From positions 1 through 64,000 of the forward strand of contig CADCII010000019.1 of NCBI GenBank assembly GCA_902801515.1: a DNA stretch of 64,000 nt, in the 5' to 3' direction. The stretch comes from an uncultured Lachnospiraceae bacterium (GTDB lineage: Bacteria > Bacillota > Clostridia > Lachnospirales > Lachnospiraceae). Below the pieces are notes generated by a model. It saw only the letters and a list, made by a program, of their open reading frames with translations. It was not told the DNA's origin and searched no databases. This document shows positions 36,801 to 46,900 of the stretch, in pieces. The position numbers and the translations under genes are program-made. Position 1 is the first letter of the stretch; each line of letters opens with the position of its first letter.

Positions 36801-39800
36801 CGCACAGGAGAGGATGGGAAGAAATATATCCTTATGTATTCGGTAACGGAGACAGGATATAAAGTCTGGGCAAATGCAGATAAAACCGGAGATCCTGTTT
36901 ATCAGTGGTCAGTTGGAGAAGGCTACCGGGGGGATGTACATTTTACCCCGGAATATGTAGAGGATGCGGACGAATATACGAATTATACGATCGAAATCAT
37001 AAATTCCGAGAAGAATGAGACGGAAAACATTTTCATTGATTTTGATCTGACAAAGATATGGGCACCGGAGGGGGATTCTGCTCTTACAGACAACTCTTAT
37101 GCCATATTCCAGCTGAAGCGCATGAGTCATCAGGAATTCAAAGATATGAATGATCCTGAAGTAGACTATTCCCGTTTTGTTACAGTCCGCATTGTAGATG
37201 CAGCAGGAAGGGAGATCAGTAGCTGCGAGATTGAGAAAAATGCTTATATCAAACTTCAGGCAGGCTTCAAATCCGGTATAGATGGTGTTGGTACGGTTGA
37301 ATTTGAGAATCTTGATGGATCGACCGGCCATGTTCTGATTGAAAACGGCAGTGCGCTGGCTTCACAGGCACTCGTCTCAAGTCAGCCGTTTAGAATTGAT
37401 TCGGATGCGACTTTCCAATGCATCTCGGGCGAGAATTATCTGGCAGATGGAATTCATGGTGTCGTTATATCCGATCGTTGCGACGGTGTCCCGACAGCAG
37501 ATAAGGATGATGAGACATTTAACAATGCGAATTACAGATTCCGAGTTGATAGGAATACTGGCCATATCGTGTCTTATAGCAATGGAACGATAACCGATAC
37601 AACAAGCGGGGCAACAGCTTGGAAACTGGACTTTCAGGATTTCCCGCAGACAATGGTTGACATCGGAACCGTGAGACAAACAACAACAGTATACGGTTAT
37701 TATTTCGAAGAAGTGGAATCCAGTCCGAACTGGAAAGCTTACTTCTATGAGACGGATGCCGCAGGGAATAAAACAGGAGTAGTGAACGGCGATTCGGCTA
37801 ATCGTATTTATTTCAATAGTCACGTAATCGCCGAGAACAAAAAACCTCATCTTACCATCAAGAAATACTGGGAATCTCTGCTTCAGTCAGAAATGCCAAA
37901 CGTGGTAATAGAAATCAAGCAGGTGACTTCTGATGGCAACAATATCAATGTAAATGATAGTTCGCGTGTATATAAGCGGGTTATACTCACAGCTGAAAAC
38001 AACTTTGAGTATGATATGTATAATTTTCCGGTGCGAAATGGCTCAAATAGCTATTACGCTTATGTTCCGATTGAATTAGGAACTACTGCCTGCAAACCTG
38101 GTGACGAGGGCGTGGATGCCGACGGAACGATTACAGATATCAGTGAGGTTGTATATGAGGCGCTTGATTCCGCACGATTTGGTAAACCAACATACATTCT
38201 GGCCAAAGACGGCGATGAAATCAACTACGTACGTATTAAAGCGGACAGTCTTGACAGGACGGAGGTTCAGAATTTTGATCAGGGAATAAAGCAAAGTGTT
38301 GTCTCTACCGGAACCGGAACCGTGTGCATTGTCAATAATCCGGTGAAGTTTCCGCCGCAGATGGATATCCGGAAGCGCTGGCATAAATTTACCGATGCAG
38401 GCGGCATGACAACGGAGTCTGATTATAACGGTGCTTATTTTACCGCTATGATTGTTCAAATCGTCAAAAATGCTGAGCCCGGCTCTGAACTATACGGAAA
38501 GGAAATCAAGCGGAAGGATTACGGCACAGAGTTTGAATGGCATTATAACGGGAATAATTCTTTCCATTACTATGATGCCGGTCACGAAGGGAATGTATCA
38601 ATAGATTATCATAATGGTACATGGCATGTTACCATTCATGAAGGATCTGGTCATGACGGAAGTAATCTTCCACTCTATGGTTACTATACGGATGCAAACG
38701 GTATCAAGCATCTTGCAGAATATGATTATACTTTCCGCGAAGTATCCATAACTTCAACGGATGGATACCACTGGGCACTTTCCGATCACATTCAGGAATC
38801 CAGTCAGCAGGGTTCCAGCGGTCATCAGTTCTTCCTGGATAACTACCCGGACGCGGATCTGAAGATTGTGAAGCACTGGCCGAACAAACCCGAGAGGGAA
38901 GGGACAACCGCCGTTTATTTCAAAATCACGGACGGTGACGGAAATAATGTTCTGAAAGACATTGCCGAGAAAAAGAGATACAGAGAGCATCAGCTTAATC
39001 CGGCGGATCTTGTTGAGTACAACGGAGAATGGTGTCTTGTCGTAAAGGGTTCTGCTGCATCAACAGATGATTGGATCGGCTATATTGACCATCTGGATCT
39101 TTTCGATTTCAGTGAAACTGTATTTGAAAATGGGAACCTGCCTGCCGGAGCGATGCCTGGCAAGGAAATGAGTTACAATGTCACGGAAGTTGCGGTAGTT
39201 CGAAACGGTGAGACTGTTTCCAGCAGTGATCTTTACATTCCATATTATCAGGTAACAACCCGAGGCACAAAGGGTTCAATCAGAAGTTCAGCAACTGGCA
39301 TTCATTTAGGCATGAATGTTCAGGATGAAGATGGCAACTGGTATCTGCAACCGACAATTGTCGAGGTAACAAATAATTCGACCACGGATTTGGAAGTAGA
39401 AAAGCGCTTTTACGAAAAGGAGACTGACAGGAAACCAGTACAGGTAGATCCTTCTGAAATGACGGAATGGATCAACGAAGACGGAACTTCGATATCCAGG
39501 ATCGATTATGTCGTGAAAGTTGATACCTATCTGACAGCGACAGATGAAGACTCAGAGACTTCAACTGAAGAACCTGTTGAGGAGATGTCGGGTTACCTGA
39601 CTGAAGGCTGGAAAACAGGCGGAAGTCTGGCAGAAGATATAACAGGAGCGGCGGTCTTCTCTCTGGATATTACAGCTGAAAAGAAGACAGAGTCGACCGG
39701 CGTTTACTGGAGCAGTAAACCGGATGCGCTGAAGGGGCTTCCTTCCGCAAAGATGGTAGAAGTCGAAGGCGGCGAGCCTCTGGTCTATCGATATGTTTAC

Positions 39801-40823
39801 ACGATTATTGAGAAAGGTGTATATGCTGGTGAAAATGAAGTGACTGCATTTAGCCAGGAACTGGAGCATGACAGCAACAAGGGCGTCTGGAAGCTTAACA
39901 ATATCCGCACGAAGGATGAGTACACACCATTTGAGTTTACAAAGGAGTGGCAGAATTCAGGTTCGTCTGAACCTGCCGACTGGCCAGACGGAAAAAGTAT
40001 TATCGTAACGGTTACACGCACCAAAAACAGCCAGAACGATGCCGACTTTGATCTGAAATATACCATAACCTCTCAGAATAAGGAAAATACCGAGATCAGT
40101 GCGGATTCCGGCAGTACATATCCGGATGGATCATCGATGCCAAAGCTCCAATATCAGGCAGGAACCAAATATACTTATAAGTTGGAGAATCTCCTTAAAA
40201 AGCATGGCTCAGATGAGTATGTTTATACGTTGAAGGAGACAGGCACGGTTGAAGGTTATGTCAATCAGAATCCGGATGGTGTAACTGACAAAGGTAAGAT
40301 TATCAATAAGAAGGCTGTCGTGGACATTTCGGTTCTTAAAGTTGACGACCAAGGGGATCCACTTGATTCGGCTGTATTCCGTCTTCAGAAGAAGGAGGAT
40401 GGCACTTATCAGAACATCAAGTTCATAAAAGAAGGGGATGTTAAGAAGTATCCGGAAGTAACAGGAATTGGAGAAGATAGCTCCTTCACCTCTGGAACAA
40501 CCATGGTGACGATCGGAAAGCTTCCGGATGGCGAGTATAGGCTCGTCGAGGACAGTACAAAAGCAGGGTATCTCATCATAAAGAAGGAAATCGATTTTAC
40601 TATCACTGATGGTGTAATTGAGGGAACCGATGTAGAGGGCGTTGTGGAATTTACAAAAGCTGGTGAGAAAGATAACACACTGGCGCTTATTACGATTACG
40701 AACACCCCCGGCGTGGCCCTTCCTTCTACCGGCGGCCCCGGAACACGGCTTTTCACGATTCTTGGCAGCATCCTGATCCTCTTAAGCGGCACACTGCTGT
40801 GGAGGAGAAGAAGATGGGTGTAA
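33867..40823 (+). CDS. Giant LPxTG surface protein with Cna-B/SpaA-like repeats (paralogue 1)
   Basis: 2318 residues from ATG 33867, which has GGAAAG upstream; the frame extends to 33777 but a TATAAT overlaps that ATG. Residues ~15-50 form a membrane segment ending in YSLILPAITVS, shared with the three later giants. A Glu/Thr-rich stretch follows (~110-205), then a domain with VNAPEGAFPEGTTMTVNRVE and FSVYAVVYTVDF. The bulk is a string of about eight Cna-B-like beta domains, recognisable by openings such as VTVNKEWYDG, VDISLVKTWD, LTIKKYWESL, MDIRKRWHKF, LKIVKHWPNK and FEFTKEWQNS, then a SpaA-like domain (ISVLKVDDQGDPLDSAVFRLQKK, in part). The C-terminus is LPSTGGPG, a hydrophobic segment and RRRRW: a sortase signal. 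Probably an adhesin or pilus-like stalk with isopeptide-stabilised domains. Confidence 0.9.
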   Translation: MNKKDHLFDKYKKLSPGKKSLWKILAGMMAVIVTFVTTYSLILPAITVSVDQFEEVPGLYLDEEDYGYEIVEDKEEMPESSLTTVGESAVDTGMEGIWDEEFIEDEDPLTETESELEEAGINPAPETGVEPETQVETKIAAEVETEVESESETKIAADTETADKSETGAESEIEFAAETETEFATEAEVETEAETEVQPLSPAQVFYDRAEGIRVIVNAPEGAFPEGTTMTVNRVEDKEILQGIEQAAVTEATRISRVEAVDICFLGKDGEEIEPQQPISVRLVTEVSKPEEEAIVVHMDDNGQTETFDDASVKTKGNSEEVVSFEAEHFSVYAVVYTVDFHYEVNGKMFEFSIPGGGFASFYKIVEVLGIARIGVNTANAGKNVSAEAKNVSENDENTADSDACNVGKETGVEENDVNTGSGYGEGISLNNVKINEATREFVADIASVEFSNPEFVWVGKVDEATTVGGLKEANGLEVQYSAELTEEQITEINGTVVESGDWVLFSMLPFASEERLTVTMKNGETFTIRVMDAQTEPDALRDSASETTSVTVNKEWYDGNTIITDADLLEGLSARVQLVRYREENSVTKVHLCYARGKGDWVEKTTTEVPQESNVSVHIQANQYIEIAEFDEVITDKYPYDLPFNALGSGTDFNVTLNTVGKSDIYLVFRYNDATVSDFSYVPAQGTSPSGPVMDPTFSEEIVRELNADNNWEATFADLPSEGDADGVHYKYSYGVREISNTKGYMFSNYGTVGVNESDSSSNVPASLPASSITMQNIKVQPGTLRLLKTSDYDGADAAEKTYRIALKDQDGIYMNQDGTEAEGTDPVWIEFKNGDEKTWNNIPAGKYTIEEEDASVEGLSWTSLVIDASGDISKDNTVTVLPDHTPTAATVSNTYSEPVDISLVKTWDSNVSDDMAWEATFVLEELEYLYDSSYSAEKAHDDADHSNAWEEVKPRTVFTVSNDSEDIPELSNLPRFRTGEDGKKYILMYSVTETGYKVWANADKTGDPVYQWSVGEGYRGDVHFTPEYVEDADEYTNYTIEIINSEKNETENIFIDFDLTKIWAPEGDSALTDNSYAIFQLKRMSHQEFKDMNDPEVDYSRFVTVRIVDAAGREISSCEIEKNAYIKLQAGFKSGIDGVGTVEFENLDGSTGHVLIENGSALASQALVSSQPFRIDSDATFQCISGENYLADGIHGVVISDRCDGVPTADKDDETFNNANYRFRVDRNTGHIVSYSNGTITDTTSGATAWKLDFQDFPQTMVDIGTVRQTTTVYGYYFEEVESSPNWKAYFYETDAAGNKTGVVNGDSANRIYFNSHVIAENKKPHLTIKKYWESLLQSEMPNVVIEIKQVTSDGNNINVNDSSRVYKRVILTAENNFEYDMYNFPVRNGSNSYYAYVPIELGTTACKPGDEGVDADGTITDISEVVYEALDSARFGKPTYILAKDGDEINYVRIKADSLDRTEVQNFDQGIKQSVVSTGTGTVCIVNNPVKFPPQMDIRKRWHKFTDAGGMTTESDYNGAYFTAMIVQIVKNAEPGSELYGKEIKRKDYGTEFEWHYNGNNSFHYYDAGHEGNVSIDYHNGTWHVTIHEGSGHDGSNLPLYGYYTDANGIKHLAEYDYTFREVSITSTDGYHWALSDHIQESSQQGSSGHQFFLDNYPDADLKIVKHWPNKPEREGTTAVYFKITDGDGNNVLKDIAEKKRYREHQLNPADLVEYNGEWCLVVKGSAASTDDWIGYIDHLDLFDFSETVFENGNLPAGAMPGKEMSYNVTEVAVVRNGETVSSSDLYIPYYQVTTRGTKGSIRSSATGIHLGMNVQDEDGNWYLQPTIVEVTNNSTTDLEVEKRFYEKETDRKPVQVDPSEMTEWINEDGTSISRIDYVVKVDTYLTATDEDSETSTEEPVEEMSGYLTEGWKTGGSLAEDITGAAVFSLDITAEKKTESTGVYWSSKPDALKGLPSAKMVEVEGGEPLVYRYVYTIIEKGVYAGENEVTAFSQELEHDSNKGVWKLNNIRTKDEYTPFEFTKEWQNSGSSEPADWPDGKSIIVTVTRTKNSQNDADFDLKYTITSQNKENTEISADSGSTYPDGSSMPKLQYQAGTKYTYKLENLLKKHGSDEYVYTLKETGTVEGYVNQNPDGVTDKGKIINKKAVVDISVLKVDDQGDPLDSAVFRLQKKEDGTYQNIKFIKEGDVKKYPEVTGIGEDSSFTSGTTMVTIGKLPDGEYRLVEDSTKAGYLIIKKEIDFTITDGVIEGTDVEGVVEFTKAGEKDNTLALITITNTPGVALPSTGGPGTRLFTILGSILILLSGTLLWRRRRWV

Positions 40824-40845
40824 ACGAAGCCTGTTAAGCACAGAG

Positions 40846-40878
40846 ACTGGTCTTCAGGAAACTGGAGATCAGTTTTTT
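40846..40878. terminator. Bidirectional terminator between paralogue 1 and the lipoprotein gene
   Basis: Twelve-base stem with two G-T pairs (40846-40857 with 40862-40873), a GAAA tetraloop and a T-run. The lipoprotein stop codon lies in the right arm. Confidence 0.82.
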
Positions 40879-41491
40879 ATTTGCTCCGGATACTCACTTT
40901 CAGTCTCCTTCAGGGCTTCGCTCTCAGTTTCTGCGGCTTCGCTCTCTGTCTCTGCGGCTTCGCTCTCTGTCTCTACAGTTTCGCTCTCAGTTTCTGCGGT
41001 TTCGCTCTCTGTCTCTGCGGATGCCTCACTAAGCAGATTCCAGAGACGGCCGTTTGCTTCCAGGATATAATTCTGCCCGCTGATCCGGATGTCCCGTCCT
41101 GCAGTGTGAATGTCAGATCGATGGGAGTTTTAGAGGTCTGGCTGCCTGCGATGCCGACGACGATCGCGTCTCCGAGCGCGTAATAGACGTCGGAGATAAT
41201 CTCTGCGTCATCGGTGAAGCGGAGCGGAACCTGGTGATTCTTCTTTGCCATGATATTCCGGTCATAATGCCAGGAGAGTGACTGAGGGAAGACGCCTCTC
41301 TTAACGTCTTTCACGAGTGCGGCAACTTCGTCTCTGGAGTCAAAATTGAACAGGAAACTCTCGATGCCGTCATCCACGCCAAGGTTGCGCCTTTCTTCCT
41401 GTCTGCGGCATCCGGAACATATCGGAACGATGCAGCAGATGGCAAGCAGAAAACACAGGCAGTGTCTGAAGATTCTTTCATTTCGCTTCAA
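40869..41491 (-). pseudogene. Putative lipoprotein with Glu/Thr-rich tail, frameshifted
   Basis: The intact N-terminal part (from ATG 41491) has a basic start, a hydrophobic stretch and ICSGC, a plausible lipobox, then ~120 residues of unrecognised sequence (EVAALVKDVKRGVFPQSLSWHYDRN, in part). Near 41090 the frame DLTFTLQDG runs into a stop at 40973. A shift by one base gives a far more protein-like end: DIRISGQNYILEANGRLWNLLSEAS, then AETESE-type repeats and a stop at 40869 inside the terminator. The break sits at GGG in GACGGGACATC; a fourth G would restore one frame. Either a real single-base deletion or a sequencing error. The ETESE tail resembles the Glu/Thr-rich stretches of the giant proteins. 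Confidence 0.7.
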
Positions 41492-41623
41492 TGTACGACC
41501 TCCCGTCCGATGATAACCGGAATGAACAAGCAGCTGCGGACAACATGGACTATTGCTCTAGATTTTATTATGGCTGATGAAGCAGGATAAAATCAAGGGT
41601 GAAAGCATCAATTCATAATCATT

Positions 41624-41704
41624 GTTGAGAAAGCTTGTTGAGAAGCTTTTGAGTGGTATATTCTCAAAAAATACATAATTAAATTGCAATAACAATGATA
41701 TAAT
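41624..41704 (+). promoter_or_regulatory. Control region of the two-component system
   Basis: A direct repeat (GTTGAGAAAGCTT at 41624-41636 and GTTGAGAAGCTT at 41637-41648) lies upstream of TATAAT at 41699-41704. There is no good -35 box at the right spacing, which suggests activator-dependent transcription. The kinase start is preceded by GGGAGG at 41728. Confidence 0.45.
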
Positions 41705-41742
41705 TACAGTATTGAAAGGAATGCACCGGGAGGCGGATCATA

Positions 41743-43038
41743 GTGGGAGAGGATTATTTAAATCTGTATATTGGGATAGCAGGTCTCCTGATCAGCATTC
41801 TTGGTCTGGTGCAGGCGCTGATCAGTTCCCACTTTGAGCGGTGGATGAAGAGGTTCTTCATTTATTTTTTCGGTATCATGGTTGGCATTGCTGTTTTTAA
41901 TCTGATCGGCCAGTATGTCTCCTTGCAGCCTGACTTGATACATGCAAGGATCTTCCGTTTCACCTTGTTTTGGGAATCATTCCTTCCGTCTTTGCTTATG
42001 CTGCTTCTGACCGTCTTCCTGTTACTGTCAAGCGGCGAGACGGACTGGAAGAGGAGTCGTCTTTTTCATATAGTGATGGCGCTGTGGATCATATATGTCG
42101 CATTATTGATCTATGTTCAGTTTTCTACGGTGATATACAGCATTGACGATAACAATGTGTATCGACGCGGTCCTCTGTATCCTTTGCTGCTGGCACCGCC
42201 GGCCCTGATCATGGCGATCGATGCCATTGCTCTTTGGCGAAGGCGACAGCATTTATCAGCAAAACAGCGGCTCGCGTTCGACATCTACATCATTGTTCCC
42301 TTGAGCTCCATGCTGATCCAGATGTTTTTCTATGGCATATATACGATCCTGCTGGGGTCTTCACTTGCAGCGTTGTTCATGTTCAACTACATCTGGATCG
42401 ACCAGTCTGAGCGGTATTATCAGCAGGTTCAGGAAAATAAGCAGCTCAGGATAGAGATCATGCTCAGCCAGATACAGCCGCATTTTCTGTACAATTCTCT
42501 TGGCGCGATCCAGAGCCTGTGCAAAACGGATTCAGTGGCTGCAGAAAAGGCTGTGTCAACATTTTCGAGGTATCTTCGGGGAAATATGGATTCACTTTTC
42601 AATGACAAAGCGATTCCATTCGAGCAGGAGCTGAAGCATACAAAGCTCTACCTGGAACTGGAACAGCTGCGATATGAAGACGCGCTTCAGGTGAGCTATG
42701 ATCTGCAGTGCACTGAATTCAATATTCCGACACTCACCCTACAGCCATTGGTTGAAAATGCTGTACGTCATGGCGTCAGGGGGAAACTGAGCGGGCGCGG
42801 AAGCGTTCTGATCACGACAAATGAATACCCGGACCGGTACGAGGTCTCGGTTTCAGACGATGGTCCGGGTTTTGACCCTTCGCAGAAGGTACAGGATGGA
42901 CATTCCCATATCGGTCTTGCAAATGTCAGCGAGAGACTGCAGCGTGTTGTCGGCGGCAGTCTGAGCGTTCATTCTTCGCCGGGAGCGGGAACAACAGTGG
43001 TGATCACCATTCCAAAGGAATCGGAAGGGGTTGGCTGA
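41743..43038 (+). CDS. LytS/YehU-like membrane sensor histidine kinase
   Basis: 431 residues from GTG 41743. About seven membrane segments (residues ~5-215) form the sensor, with almost no extracellular domain. The His_kinase domain has the phosphoacceptor QIQPHFLYNSL (His247), typical of the LytS/AgrC-like HPK8 group. The ATP-binding domain has PLVENAVRHGV (N box, ~330), VSDDGPGFDPS (~370) and GLANVSERL (~389). The response regulator starts two bases after the stop. The position between giant genes 1 and 2 suggests that it controls the surface island. Confidence 0.88.
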   Translation: MGEDYLNLYIGIAGLLISILGLVQALISSHFERWMKRFFIYFFGIMVGIAVFNLIGQYVSLQPDLIHARIFRFTLFWESFLPSLLMLLLTVFLLLSSGETDWKRSRLFHIVMALWIIYVALLIYVQFSTVIYSIDDNNVYRRGPLYPLLLAPPALIMAIDAIALWRRRQHLSAKQRLAFDIYIIVPLSSMLIQMFFYGIYTILLGSSLAALFMFNYIWIDQSERYYQQVQENKQLRIEIMLSQIQPHFLYNSLGAIQSLCKTDSVAAEKAVSTFSRYLRGNMDSLFNDKAIPFEQELKHTKLYLELEQLRYEDALQVSYDLQCTEFNIPTLTLQPLVENAVRHGVRGKLSGRGSVLITTNEYPDRYEVSVSDDGPGFDPSQKVQDGHSHIGLANVSERLQRVVGGSLSVHSSPGAGTTVVITIPKESEGVG

Positions 43039-43039
43039 G

Positions 43040-43843
43040 ATGCGTATATATGCAATAGATGACGAGCCGAAGATGCTGCGGATGCTGAAGGATGCGATCG
43101 GGAAGGCGGAGCCGGAGGCGGAGATCCTCGCCTTCTCCAGTGCGGCGAATGTTCTTCAATCACTTCCGGATCCGGAAAAACAGCCTGACGTCGTGTTCTG
43201 CGACATAGAGATGCCGGGCATGAACGGACTGACACTTGCAACAAAGATTAAAGATTCTGCACCGGACGCGCGGATCATATTCGTGACAGGCTATGACCAG
43301 TACGCGTTGGAGGCCTACCGGATACATGCCCATGGCTATCTCATGAAACCGGTGGATGCAGCCGCGATCCGCGAAGAACTGGATCAGATTCCGAACCTCC
43401 CGGAACAGAAACCGCAGACGCTGTATGTCCAGTGCTTTGGCCTGTTCGAAGTATTCTGGCAGGGGGAACCGCTCCAGTTTGAACGTCGCAGAACGAAGGA
43501 ACTGCTTGCTTTTCTGATAGATTGCAGGGGAACGGCCTGTACGGCGGAGGAGGTCGCGACGGCACTGTGGGAAGGCGGGATCGAATTAAAGAAAGCGAAA
43601 CACCAGATTCGCAATTATGTCAACGACCTGCGTGCGACACTGAAAAAGATCGGGATGGAGGATCTGCTGATACGCAGAAGCGGAGTGCTGGCCATCCGTG
43701 CAGAACAGATCGACTGTGATTACTATCAGATGCTGAGCGGCGATACTGATGCACTCAACGCGTATCACGGAGAATACATGTCGCAGTACAGCTGGGCAGA
43801 GATGACGCAGAGCAAATTGTGGTTTACTGTTTGCGACTCATAA
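43040..43843 (+). CDS. Response regulator with winged-helix SARP-like output domain
   Basis: 267 residues from ATG 43040 (GGAAGGGG upstream). The receiver domain has the acidic pair in AIDDEP, phosphoacceptor Asp in VFCDIEMPG (~residue 54), Thr in IFVTGYDQYALEAYR and Lys in YLMKPVD. The output part (~130-225) begins VQCFGLFEVFWQGEPLQFERRRTKELLAFLI (in part), the winged-helix pattern of OmpR/SARP proteins, then a short bacterial-transcriptional-activator-like end. LytS-type kinases usually pair with LytTR regulators; a SARP-like output is less common but known from Firmicutes. Confidence 0.85.
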   Translation: MRIYAIDDEPKMLRMLKDAIGKAEPEAEILAFSSAANVLQSLPDPEKQPDVVFCDIEMPGMNGLTLATKIKDSAPDARIIFVTGYDQYALEAYRIHAHGYLMKPVDAAAIREELDQIPNLPEQKPQTLYVQCFGLFEVFWQGEPLQFERRRTKELLAFLIDCRGTACTAEEVATALWEGGIELKKAKHQIRNYVNDLRATLKKIGMEDLLIRRSGVLAIRAEQIDCDYYQMLSGDTDALNAYHGEYMSQYSWAEMTQSKLWFTVCDS

Positions 43844-43904
43844 GCGGTTGTATTATAATGAAAAGGCAGAAAGACGCAGACTTACGTTTACGCCTTTCAA
43901 GTGG

Positions 43905-43937
43905 TGTAAAGTTTTTGAACATGTCCATATATATAAT
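43905..43937 (+). promoter_or_regulatory. Promoter-associated motif of paralogue 2
   Basis: TGTAAAGTTTTTGAACA (43905-43921), then ten bases, then TATAAT (43932-43937). The same arrangement occurs ahead of paralogue 3. The TATAAT is only three bases before the annotated ATG, so the mRNA may be leaderless or the start may lie further in. Confidence 0.45.
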
Positions 43938-43940
43938 TAA

Positions 43941-46900
43941 ATGAGAAAAGAGAATCATTCATCTCATAATTACATATTGGAAGACCACAGGAAAAGAAGT
44001 TTGTGGAGAATCCTGGCAAGCATGCTGGCTGTAATCGTCACTTTTGTGACGACGTACAGCTTGATTTTGCCTGCCATAACAGTCTCTGTTGAGCAGGTTG
44101 AGGAAGTTGATGGACTGTATCTGGGAGAAGATGACGACGGATACGAGATCGTGGAAGACAATGAAGAACAATATGAACAGATCACCCCGGAAGCAGATAC
44201 ACTGAGTGCGGACTTCGGAACGGAAGACATCTTGGACGGAGAACTCATCGAGGATGAGGATCAACCGGCAGAAACAGAATCGGAGATAGACGCAGCCGGC
44301 ATAGAGCTGTGGGTTGAAACAGAAACAGAAACTGAGACAGAAACCGAGATTGAATCAGAAACAGAGACTGTCACAGAAACCGACGGTGAGACTGAGTCGG
44401 AATTAACTACAGAAGCTGAATCAGAAACAGAGATAGAAACAGAAACTGAAGAAGAAACAGATGCTGAGACCGGGAACACAACTGCGATTAACACCAGATC
44501 AGCTATCGATAAAAACATACTGGCCAGTGACGGAAAAAACTATAAGGTAACCGTGACGTATGGAGCAGAGGCTATGATCCCGGAAGGCGCGGAACTGAAG
44601 GTAGAGGAGATCCTTCCTGGGGAAAATAGTTATCGCGAAATCAATGGAGGTTATAAAGATGCGCGCAGTGCGCATAAAGACAGCTATGAAGAATACGTGT
44701 CGCGCGCACAGGACGCGTTAAATAGTGACGAAAAAGTTACATTTGCACGATTCTTTGATATCTGCATCGTGAAAGATGGAACTGAGATCCAGCCGTCAGG
44801 AGAGGTGGATGTCAGGATCGAGCTTGCGGATGACCTGTCAGAAGACGTGAAGGCAGTCCACTTTGGCGACGAAGTGGAAGTGCTGGATGCTGCCCGTGTG
44901 CATGCAGAAAGCCTGAGTGACGCAGTAGAATTCACTGCGAGCGGATTCTCTGTATATGGCATTGTCGGAACAACGATTGAGAAAACGTTTGTGGCATCCG
45001 ACGGGCGAAGCTATAAGATTTCCGTGACTTACGGACCTGAAGCAGGAGTACCCGAAGGGGCGAAGCTGGAAGTGTCTGAAATCCTTCCGGGAGAAGAGAG
45101 TACGGACGACCGGCTTGAATATGACGAATATGTGGCAAAAGCGGAAGAGGCCCTTGGATGGAAGGAAGGGTCTGCTTCGTATGCCCGCCTGTTTGATATC
45201 AGGATAGTGGATGAAAACGGGGAGAAAGTGGAAATAAAGGCTCCGGTACAAGTAAAGGTTGAACTGGAGGATAAAAATGCCGGAGATACGACAGCGAATA
45301 TTCAGATCGTACATTTTGCCGATTCCGCAGAAGACGGCGATATTGTAGAAAATGTCGAAGTGAAGAACGACGATACGGAAGCGGCGGGTATTTCGCTGGT
45401 GTTTTTGGCGGCCGGATTTTCTGTATATGCAATCACGGATGCCCCTGAACCTTATGAATCGGATATAGCCACAGTTTCCTCCCTTGAGGAATTCTATAAT
45501 ATTGAGGACTTAGCAAACGAAGGATTTTACCTGTCTATTCCAGGTTTCAGCAGCGGTGTATATTTCGGTGGCAGTTTGAATAGTAATGGCTGTTTAGTGG
45601 AAGAGTCGGAATTAAGTAATTCAGCGGTATGGTACTTTGAACCGGTAACAGGTGCAGAGCATCAATATTATATTTTTACCTGGCTGAACGGTCAGAAAAA
45701 ATATATTAAACAGAAAAAAACAAATGATAATTCTGTTGAGCTGGCTTCTTCGGGGACTGCTTTTTCCATTTCTGATGCGGGCGGCGGGACTTTTTATATC
45801 AAGCATGCGACCCAGAACAGATGGCTGCAGCATTCTAACGGCGGCGGCGGCATCAGACTTTATACAGATAATAACAATGCGGCAAATAGTAAGATCAGAA
45901 TGACCTATGCGTCGTCTGCCGCTGTTCCGAAGGATCCCTATGACCTGGATGGTACGACCCACGGCATTGCTTATGATTCGGAAAGTATTTTCTGTACAGC
46001 CCTTATGAATGATGCTCCTTCAGCCGGAGGAAGCCTCAGGGGACAGGATATGGCCAAGCTTGACACAGAAGGATACTCGGACCAGTTGTTTGTGCCTCTT
46101 GACAGCGATATCACCGAGTGGACATTCCATTCCATCGAGGAAGATTATTATTACATTACAACGGAAGTTGACGGCGTAGAAAAATATCTTGCCATTCAGG
46201 CGGGAAATGTTTCTCTTAAAGATACGCCGGGAGAGGACTGCCAGATCCGTGTACGCCCCGGAAAGGGGGAAAACAGCGGTTTCTACTCTTTTTCCGCAGG
46301 CGGTTATTCTCTGGCGATGACCGGGGAAGAAGGAGACAGATCCTTCATCGGGGCAAGTGGAAATAATCAGAAGAAGTGGTTTAAGTTTGCTGAAAAATCT
46401 TCGCTGACAGAGGATGATTATCTGATTTACACCGCAAAAAAGATCAGCGTTTCCGATCGTAATTCAGAAGAAGTTGTTCTGTATACCCGTATATGGAACG
46501 GATCAAAATATGAGTTTTATGCGGTGGATTATGACGGCTCTCTGATCCGCTGCTATGATGACGGGGATGTAATCAAATGGGTCGGGAATCAGTATGAAAC
46601 CGCAGTGTGGGAACTGACAGACTATTATAATTACGATGAGCAGGGGAATCCGACAGGTCAGAATGGGTATTATGATCTGCGCAATACTTATTCCGGAAAT
46701 TATATTGCGCCTCAGCTGGACGGGGGGAAGATCGTCTCAGACAATGCGACAGGCGTAAATCTGGATGGCCGTTATTATCAGGAAGAATATACAAAGATAA
46801 AAACCTGGGATGAAACCTATTATTCATATGTTGGACTGAAAGTGGACCTGGAAAACAAAAGAGTGGTGCCATGCCCTTCCTCCCAGTCCGATGATTTTTA

